In this document: positions 56,631 to 64,000 of the stretch, piece after piece
Position numbering within the stretch: position 1 is the stretch's first letter
Layout: the number at the start of each line of letters is the position of its first letter
Origin: Archivesica marissinica
Taxonomy: Eukaryota; Mollusca; Bivalvia; Venerida; Vesicomyidae
DNA length: 64,000 nt
Assembly: GCA_014843695.1 (NCBI GenBank)
Contig: CM026387.1
Coordinates: 64,603,708 to 64,667,707, forward strand
Reading direction: 5' to 3'
Translations under genes and position numbers: made by a program
Notes under the pieces: model-generated
What the model was told of the DNA's origin: nothing
What the model saw: the letters and a program-made list of their open reading frames with translations, nothing else
The model's database searches: none

Positions 56631-58400
56631 TCTTTAAAGAATATAAAAACAGGTTTTGGCAACAATTCTAATCAGAGGTATAGTAGTGAAGATAATTCTA
56701 AGCTGGTGGCATACAGGCTTGTTCATAAAGTCATTTTCATATACTGGGGCATTCTCTAAGAGAACAGTTCTCAAATCATCATACAGTGAACATTCTAATA
56801 ATACATGGCTTTCATCTTCTAATACATAACAGAAAGGGCACGTATTTTCATCAAGTGGTAAATTCTCATACCTTCCGGTTTCTATACGTAATGGGGAAAC
56901 TCCACATCTAAGCTTACATAATGCTGATCTGTGACGTGTGGGTAAAATCATTTTACAATATATTTCTGTTTGAAATTTAAATGCACATTAGGATCTAAGC
57001 TTATTGCGACCACGTTTAGAAACATTGGTCATACTGATAATAGAGGAGGACCGTTCAGTAACATATTTAACATATTTCTCCATTACAGCATTTCCCACAA
57101 GATATACTAAATTGTTCTTATGTATAGGTATATATATGTTACAGTAATCCATCAAAGTAATATCTGCAAACTGTCTCTTGACTTAGTAAAACAAGTTTTG
57201 ATAACGTGTACATTTAGCATTCGCTCAAAGTGCAACTCGCTAATTTAATCTTGAATTGTCAGTATTAGCTAAGCGTGCCCAAAACCCAGATATATGTTTC
57301 CATTGACGCAAAACTAGCGGCTGCCGACCCATTTCCACGGAGACAGCTGCATTGGGAGAATATTTCCCAATACCAAGAAAGAACGCAAGACACGATTTTG
57401 GATTGCATTAATGCATGAATACGTTTTATATCCCAAACCGGGGCACCATAAGCAATCACAGGCCAAACAGTCATACAATTTGGAGAACACATTATATGGT
57501 ACACCCCCAGCAAACTTACATTTAGCAATGAGCAGTCCCAATGCACGACTTGCACGTTGAGCAACATATTTTGGAGTAACATTGAAGTCAAGGTGTTTAC
57601 TCAAAACAATTCCTAAATAAGTATATGTATCTATAGTTTCCATAACATTAACACCACATTTAAAAATAACATCAGATCTTGGTACAGAAGTAGGATGAAA
57701 ATGGACAACTTTACTTTTAACCCTGTTTATAAACATATCGTTTATAAAAGTAAAGTAAAGTAAAGTGTTTGTTTATTATAGTGTCACCCCTATTTAAAGG
57801 GCCAGTCATTTCTGACTTATGAGACACCTCTTTTTATGAACATCAGTACTTCCCGAATCCTATGCTTGTATGCCAGGCGCCAGGCTGGTAGGCAATCGGT
57901 AACCATTATTTAACTAGCTGGCGGCTCACCAACCGGCCATATCAGAACGAACCCCTGACGAGATTGAACCTATATTGCACCAGGCATGTAAAGCATTCAA
58001 TAATCTCTGCAAATAAAGTTGGTTTTCTGCTAGTAGGACAATGTCATCCGCGTACAACAGAATACCTATACAATCAGTATCGACATTAACACCGATATTT
58101 AATGATTTCAAAAATATCGTTAAATCATTAATGTACAAATTTAAAAAAAAGTGGCGATAGAATGCAGCCCAGTCTTAAGCCACAATTAACATCAAACCAA
58201 CCAGTCTTAAAAGAGTTTACCCCTAATACAGGACGATACCGATGAGTTGATAGACTTAATGACTCGCAACATATTACCGGTAACTCCAATTCAGTAAGTC
58301 TTTTCCACAATTTAATGTTAATAAAATCGTGCGCCTTACTAAAATCAATAAAGGCACAGAATGTGGATTTTGTTTTAACTTGTAACATGATCCATTATAA
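56631..58400 (-). pseudogene. LINE, 5'-truncated, minus strand
   Basis: Order on the minus strand: FCAFIDFSKAHDFINIKLWK and CGLRLGCILSPLFF (about 58380-58130), INDLTIFLKSLNIGVNVD and YADDIVLLAE (catalytic YADD at 58043-58054), NRVKSKVVHFHPTSVPRSD and YTYLGIVLSKHLDFNV (57736-57590), then a C-terminal motif at 56951-56700 (CKLRCGVSPLRIETGRYEN, CPFCYVLEDESHVLLECSLY). Frameshifts and a SINE insertion interrupt it. It is the same family as the plus-strand copy at the right edge. Confidence 0.88.
57745..57968 (-). mobile_element. SINE-like insertion in a LINE, (TTTAC)n tail
   Basis: It splits the LINE between ALHAWCN and NDMFINR equivalents; the uninterrupted sequence is visible in the copy at 63720-63750. 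The insert has a B-box-like AGGGGTTCGTTCTG near its start and ends in about four CTTTA units. Short TATA repeats flank it. Head and tail differ from families A-D. Confidence 0.7.
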
Positions 58401-58600
58401 AAATGGATATTCCACCCAATTCCGTTTTTTAGGACACACATCGGCCTATGTATGCCACATAATACAGAGAACTTTTGCAGGCTGCCTAATAAAGACTATA
58501 CAAAGTGAGGGGCAGTATGTAAGTCACAACAAATAGTGCGTCTATTTTCCACACTAAATATCACATAAAAACAGCTATGTATAGAAAGAGTGGAACGTTC
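58400..58600. other. LINE remnant or spacer
   Basis: Continues upstream of the LINE at 56631-58400; no further domain recognised. Confidence 0.35.
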
Positions 58601-59120
58601 CCCCTTGGCCAAGAAGTAGAAGAAGTTGCATTTTCAACAAATAAGCAATTGTCATATCTCTGTATTACTTAAAGGGAGAAACGTTCCCCCCTTGGCCAAA
58701 CAGTGCAATAATTTGCATTTTCAACAAATAAGTAATTGGCATATCTCTGTATTACTTAAAGGGAGAAATGTCCCCCCCCCCTTGGCCAAACAGTGCAATA
58801 ATTTGCATTTCCAACAAATAAGTAATTGGCATATCTCTGTATTACTTAAAGGGAGAAATGTCCCCCCCCCCTTGGCCAAACAGTGCAATAATTTGCATTT
58901 TCAACAAATAAGCAATTGGCATATCTTTGTATTTCATAATGGGCGGAACGTACCTCTCTTGACCAACCAGTCCAAGAAATTGCATTTTCAACGAATAAAC
59001 AATTGGCATATCTCTGTATTTCATAATGGGTGGAACGCTCCACTCTTGGCCAAGCAGTGCAAGAAATTGCATTTTGAACAAATAAGCAATTGGTATATCT
59101 TTGTATTTCTTAAAGGGTGG
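58600..59120. repeat. 90-bp minisatellite, about 6 units
   Basis: Units contain TTGGCCAAACAGTGCAATAA and AGTAATTGGCATATCTCTGT. Period 90 keeps a 173-codon plus frame open (30-residue repeats with LHFQQISNWHISVLLKGRN); probably an array artefact. C runs of 9-10 vary between units. Confidence 0.92.
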
Positions 59121-59325
59121 AACCGTATTTATAGGTGGAGACTTTAACAGTCGTTGTGGAGATCTAGATGATTTTATTAATGGCGTTGATAATATGTCTA
59201 TCCGCAATGTTGTTGATTTTAAAACTAATGCATATGGTGAATTATTTGTTGATTTTATGATTAATGCTAATATATATATAGTTTCAGTATCATCAGCATA
59301 TACTACAAATAATTCAATATAAATA
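59121..59325 (+). pseudogene. LINE endonuclease fragment (GDFN motif)
   Basis: Encodes VFIGGDFNSRCGDLDDFING, NVVDFKTNAYGELFVDFMIN and ANIYIVSVSSAY, the GDFN region of an APE-type endonuclease. Fused in frame to the end of the 90-bp array, which may therefore have grown from LINE-flanking sequence. Confidence 0.8.
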
Positions 59326-59454
59326 TGTACACATATATAAAACATAAAAACGTAATGTATGCTGCCACTCAAACAAGGAGTTACAGGAGACTAGATATTA
59401 CAATCAGTTTTAAATCATCTAAATTCTTATATTATACACAGCTTAAAATAGATT

Positions 59455-59692
59455 TAAGTTTAAACTTTATTTATTTTACAACGATTGCGATTTTAACAAC
59501 TTATATTAATCACTCTCGTTGGCGCGGATGGAAGCGTAAATGTTGTCATTCGTGTGGTAGGAAACCGGAGAAAACCTACCTGTCCGATTTGCCGACCACC
59601 ATACTATCTAACTTACTTCCCCTTCCGAGGATCGAACCCGAGTTGCATTGGTGAGAAGCGAGCGCGCTAACCACTGCGCTAACCGGACAGCC
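59455..59692 (-). mobile_element. SINE family B, full length
   Basis: Minus-strand copy with intact head (GAGAAGCGAGCGCGCTAACC and ACTGCGCTAACCGGACAGCC on plus). Near-matching flanks ATAGATTTAA (before) and ATAGATTCAA (after) are probably the TSD. Confidence 0.92.
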
Positions 59693-59930
59693 ATAATAGA
59701 TTCAAACTACTACAACTCATAAAAGTCTACTAATAATAGTAAGCATCACTAAAATGACTATAATAGATTTATTTTATTATATGTTTAAGACCAAAGAACC
59801 ATTTTGAAGAAATCTCACGTTTAGACTAAAACCATTTTAATAATCAAAACATAATTAGCTCTAAACTGAAGTTAGTGAGTATATGATAAATGTACAGTGT
59901 CTACTGTGTGACCAATTGAGTACCAGGTGT
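59693..59930. other. No gene seen
   Basis: AT-rich spacer leading into the 83-bp array family. Confidence 0.4.
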
Positions 59931-60176
59931 TTAACCCTTTCAACCCCACAGGCCTCTAAATAGGCTTATGAAAAGTGTAGATCCAGATGAGCCGGCTCGT
60001 AACGAGCCGTCTCATCAGGATCTGCACTTTTTTGCCAGTAATAATTATTACTATTTTTAGATAAAATTACCCATTTTGATAAATGAACTGGTCCAAATGT
60101 AATTTTCTTATTAATTTATTGGTCTAAAAATAGCATGCACCAGTCCATGTGAGTTACTTGGGGTTGAAAGGGTTAA
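59931..60176. mobile_element. TTAA-type MITE, 246 bp, with internal palindrome
   Basis: Perfect 18-bp inverted ends TTAACCCTTTCAACCCCA, with TTAA at each edge, as in piggyBac-type elements. Inside, 59973-60032 forms a near-perfect ~30-bp-arm palindrome centred on CGGCTCGTAACGAGCCG. It interrupts a sequence resembling the adjacent 83-bp repeat unit. Confidence 0.88.
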
Positions 60177-60760
60177 GTGTTGAGAGTGGGTGACCAAGTA
60201 AGCACTACGCAAGATTGGTGGATTGGTGAACAAATAAGTACACGTTTGTTTGAGTGTGACTGGTCTAACCGAATGAGTTCCAACATTGGGGGACTGACCG
60301 AGTAATTGAGTACCTGAGTGTGGAGATGTTGGGTGGGTGAAGGAGTGAATACCGAATGAGTACCAACATTGGGGGACTGACCGAGTAATTGAGTACCTGA
60401 GTGTGGAGATGTTGGGTGGGTGAAGGAATGAATACCGAATGAGTACCAACATTGGGGGACTGACCGAGTAATTGAGTACCTGAGTGTGGAGATGTTGGGT
60501 GGGTGAAGGAGTGAATACCGAATGAGTACACGTGTACCGATATTGGATGGTGGACCGGGTAATTGAGTACCGTAGTGTGGAGATGTTGAATGGTAGGCAG
60601 AATGAGTACCAGTATTGGGTGATTGACCGAGTAATTGAGTACTTGAGTGTGGATGTGTTGAATGGGTGATCGAATGAGTACATGAGTACCGCCATTTGAT
60701 TGACCGAGTAATTGAGTACTTGAGTGTGGATATGTTGAATGGGTGACCGAAAAAGTATAC
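60177..60760. repeat. 83-bp minisatellite, about 6 units
   Basis: GAATGAGTACCAACATTGGG recurs at 60353, 60436 and, diverged, at 60270, 60519, 60600 and 60671. Minus-strand frames across it are array artefacts. Confidence 0.92.
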
Positions 60761-61150
60761 GGTATTTATTTATTTGGGTCTCATCAATATACACCCTTGG
60801 CACACGATTCTAATAACAACCATACATTAAAATAGTATATTGTCATTCTAAAATTCGAAATATAATTATATGAGACTATTAACAATGCTAAGAGCTGGGT
60901 TGACCGTGCTAATCATGACGGGCTGATTGTCTAAGATATTTGGTAAAACAAGATCGGTAAAATACTGAGTATTCAAAACTGGCACTAATGTGGCTAATTA
61001 AAAAAATGTTTTATGAAATCATGAATTATTTCTAACCAGGTTAGGAATGAACAGATTAGCACTGCCCTCCCAGCTGAATCTAAAACTGTATGCATACTAT
61101 TACAAAATGTTCAGACATATGTACAACTCAAATATTGTCAAAAGCTATTA
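60761..61150. other. No gene seen
   Basis: AT-rich; may include 3' UTR of the minus-strand LINE that follows. Confidence 0.4.
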
Positions 61151-62780
61151 AAATCATCATGTACAATCTATTTGCTAATGAAGAGTAACCGCCTTTGCAA
61201 AATTAGGTAGCAGCTTCTTGCACATAAGTTTATTATGCCTTCATTATTGAAAACAACTACAAATAATTTATCATTGTTAGCGAAATTTTAAATTGACCGT
61301 TTGTTATGCAAACTTTGGTATACAAATCATTTCTTATGTCATCATATAACGGACAGTGGAATAATACATGGAATTCATCTTCTCTATGCGATTTTGACAT
61401 TATCAATTTATATAGGGTTCTGTACTGTAGTATTTTCCCAATAGTTTATACTTTTTCAATTTGTTTCCTACACAACCATATATGCCAGTTTCTCTGTTAA
61501 CCTTGAGCTGCCATTTAGTCTTTAACATTATCCATGATACTATCTTGCACTTTGTGCTTCATAGTGGATTTATTAATTGTGTTATTTCTATACTGGTTTT
61601 CCGTACAGTTTAATCTTGACAGCTAAGTATTCACCCTGAAATTGCAATTTTTCAGCTGGTACTACAGAGACTATTACAGTATACACACATCTTTTTATTC
61701 ACACGAGATGTGTCCATATGGCTATAGCGGGCCAGTAAATTGCCTACACAGTGCCATTGTCTAACGAGCGGTTGTAGCCAACCCATATCACCGACACAGC
61801 TGACAGCTGCTGTATCTTCCCACTCCAAGAAACAATCTCATGGCTCGCTGGTGAATAGAATCTATACATGAGTAGGTTTTGTCTCCCCAAAATGGCTGCA
61901 CCGTAAGCAACAACAGGCCACACAAGAGATTCTTATAGCTTAGAAAACACATGAAAGAGAATACCACCTAGTTTATTGAACTTTGCAATTATCAGTCCCA
62001 GTGCTCTACCTGCAGATTCAGAAACTATCCTTGCAATAATATTATAATCAATATGTTCTGTAAGAGTCAACCCTAAATACACATATCTCTCTGTAGTGTC
62101 CATTAGATTTGGACCAATTTTAAATGGAAATATGACATCGGCATGCGGGATGATCTAAAATGTACTAGTTTGCTTTTGGACGTATTAACATACATGTTAT
62201 TATTATTGCACCAAACTCCGCGAACATCCAGAATATGTTGCATGTCTGCATATAACAAAATGCATACTTTCTCAATACAGTAATTTCATCAATATAAATG
62301 CCAATATCAAGTGACTTTATAGTACTGACAAGATCATTAATGAAACAAATTAACAGAGGGGATAAACATCATCCCTGTCTTAATCCAGTTTTAACAACAA
62401 CATAATCAGTAGTTAAGCCCCCATTTGATGCAAGATTTAACTGATGAGTATAAAGATCGTAATGCTGAAAACATTTTACCCTTAATACCATTCTTGGAAA
62501 GTTTTGACCCTAACATATTTCTATCTATTAAATCGTATGCTTTTCGAAAATCAATGAATGCACATACTGTAGATAATTTGTTCTTTATTCTGCTTTCACC
62601 CAAACTGAAGATAAATGGTCTATTGTGTTTCTATTTTTTCGGAATCCTGCTTTGTTCATCAGCAATAGTATTCTTGTCCTCTGCCCATTTTGATAATCTA
62701 TTATTTAAAACTGCACAATATAGTTTGTACATATATGAGGCTAAATTAAGTCCTCTGTAGTTGGCTGGATCTGCACGTAA
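61151..62780 (-). pseudogene. LINE, decayed, minus strand
   Basis: CAFIDFRKAYDLIDRNML (62560-62500) and, further along the minus strand, CLSPLLICFINDLVSTIKSL with DIGIYIDE (62390-62290). These are reverse transcriptase segments equivalent to those at 57926-58388, but a different subfamily. Later parts (about 62150-61850) match VHFRSSRMP-type and TYLGL-type regions. Many stops. Confidence 0.75.
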
Positions 62781-62789
62781 CTGCACTAA

Positions 62790-64000
62790 TAATGATTACA
62801 CGGCAGTGTCGGTTAAAGGTTTATCAATAGCCTTGGTGGAGTAGCACTCTAACTGGTAGCTGGAATAATGTTGGTACAGCAGAACGAAATTGTTTGAATT
62901 GTGTTGCAAGTAATACATATCTAAAGGTATATCAGTCCGAGTATATTCAGGTCCGTAAACATTTCGACCGTGAAGTGCAGAAGGCATAGCGTTTATATTG
63001 GTATTCTTTACACAATGAATTGCTGAATTAATGTAATGTAGATCAGTCAAATATTTGGAAATATCGGTGTTGGTCAAAGAATAATATATACCACTAGATG
63101 TTACATTAAATGATGGTTCTATATCTACTGGTATTAAACAAATGGAAACATGATTTTGTCTCGTTACATAAAAATGATAATTATGTATGTTCGTCACAGG
63201 GCTCTACTGAATGATGTAAGTGATCATGCAGATCTGTCTTTTAATGCAAGCATTACTATATCTGAAGTAAAGAAGGCTATTGATGGTGCTAAAATGTGAA
63301 AAGCCTGTGGCATAGACGGTATCCCTAGTGATGGCTTCAGAAAGAAGCATAGTACCATAGACAACTTATCAACTTTGACCTCTATTATTGATACACGAAA
63401 ACAAGTTACAAAATCATGTGCCTTTATTTATTTTTGGATGGCGTACGATTTTATTAATAGAGATAACTTGTGGAAAAGACTTACTGAAATTTGGGTTACC
63501 GGTAATTTGTTGCGAGCTGTTTAGTCTATCTACTCATCTGTGTCATGCTGTATCGCCACGTTTGTTTAATTTGTATATTAATGTTTTAACGATATTTTTG
63601 AAATCATTAAATATCGGTGTTAATGTCGATACTGATTGTATAGGTATTCTGTTGTATGCGGATGACATTGTCCTTCTAGCAGAACACCAACTTGATTTGC
63701 AGAGATTATTGAATGCTTTACATGACTGGTGCGATATAAACGATATGTTTATAAACAGGGTTAAAAGTAAAGTTGTCCATTTTCATCCTGCTTCTGTACC
63801 AAGATCTGATGTTACTTTTAAATGTGTGTTAATGTTATGGAAACTAGTAGTAAATATACTTATTTAGGAATTGTTTTGAGTGAACACCTGAACCTCAATG
63901 CTACTGCAAAATGTGTTGCTCAAAGTGCAGGTCGTATATTGGAACTGCTCATTGCTAAATGTAAGTTTGCTGGGGGTGTACCATATAATGTTTTCTCCAA
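62790..64000 (+). pseudogene. LINE, plus strand, runs off the right edge
   Basis: YIQVRKHFDREVQKA near 62935, then ACGIDGIPSDGF near 63300, FIYFWMAYDFINRDNLWKR near 63425, INVLTIFLKSLNIGVNVD, and YADDIVLLAE (YADD codons 63655-63666) followed by NRVKSKVVHFHPASVPRSD. A frameshift lies near 63830 and several stops occur upstream. Closely similar to the minus-strand copy at 56631-58400. Confidence 0.87.

Noticed and set aside
58626..59147. 173-codon plus ORF with 30-residue repeats
   Set aside because: A 90-bp array artefact; C-run lengths vary between units, which would shift a true frame.
60111..60803. 230-codon minus ORF
   Set aside because: Runs through the 83-bp array; no domain or signal.
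62796..63197. 133-codon minus ORF
   Set aside because: Complement of a LINE coding region on the plus strand (VRKHFDREVQKA).

Overview
This is eukaryotic nuclear DNA from an animal: AT-rich, intron-bearing and dominated by repeats. It carries tRNA-headed SINEs, decayed non-LTR retrotransposons (LINEs), Tc1/pogo/TTAA-type DNA elements and many minisatellites. The style (modular tRNA SINEs, marine-type LINEs, a secreted PAN-CCP-somatomedin B gene) suggests a mollusc, perhaps a bivalve; this is inference, because no marker gene is present. Two runs of exactly 1000 N (9364-10363, 34053-35052) are assembly gaps.

Layout. 0-12 kb: repeats only: SINEs with clean target-site duplications, a 68-bp array, a 37-39-bp array, a 63-bp satellite split by a Tc1-like element, and a LINE fragment hit by a SINE. 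13.5-25.8 kb: a minus-strand gene of five predicted exons (25790 to 13512), all joined in phase 1. It predicts a secreted 231-residue protein with signal peptide, PAN/apple-like region, one CCP/sushi domain, two microexons (24 and 30 nt) and a C-terminal somatomedin B-like domain. Its introns hold a GC-rich 37-bp array, a hexamer array, SINEs and a MITE. 26-28.5 kb: LINE fragments.

28.5-33.6 kb and 45.6-56.2 kb: a segmental duplication. Each copy carries a three-exon gene for a 64-residue secreted peptide (ATG 29291 and 48936) with TATA box, matching exon sizes (124/36/33+ nt), and a near-identical signal peptide and C-terminus, but a much-changed middle exon. Copy 2 has been inflated by a 21-bp array, 29-bp and 66-bp arrays, a SINE and other insertions.

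35-44 kb: a ~360-bp satellite, a LINE 3' end whose ORF holds twelve 60-bp repeats, an unidentified decayed ORF, another LINE 3' end, a 69-bp RTE-type fragment, and a pure 44-unit CAG tract in a possible exon. 56-64 kb: several LINE copies in both orientations (one runs off the right edge), a 90-bp array, a TTAA MITE with an internal palindrome, and an 83-bp array.

The credible host genes are the CCP/SMB gene and the two peptide genes. No function can be assigned to the peptides from sequence alone.
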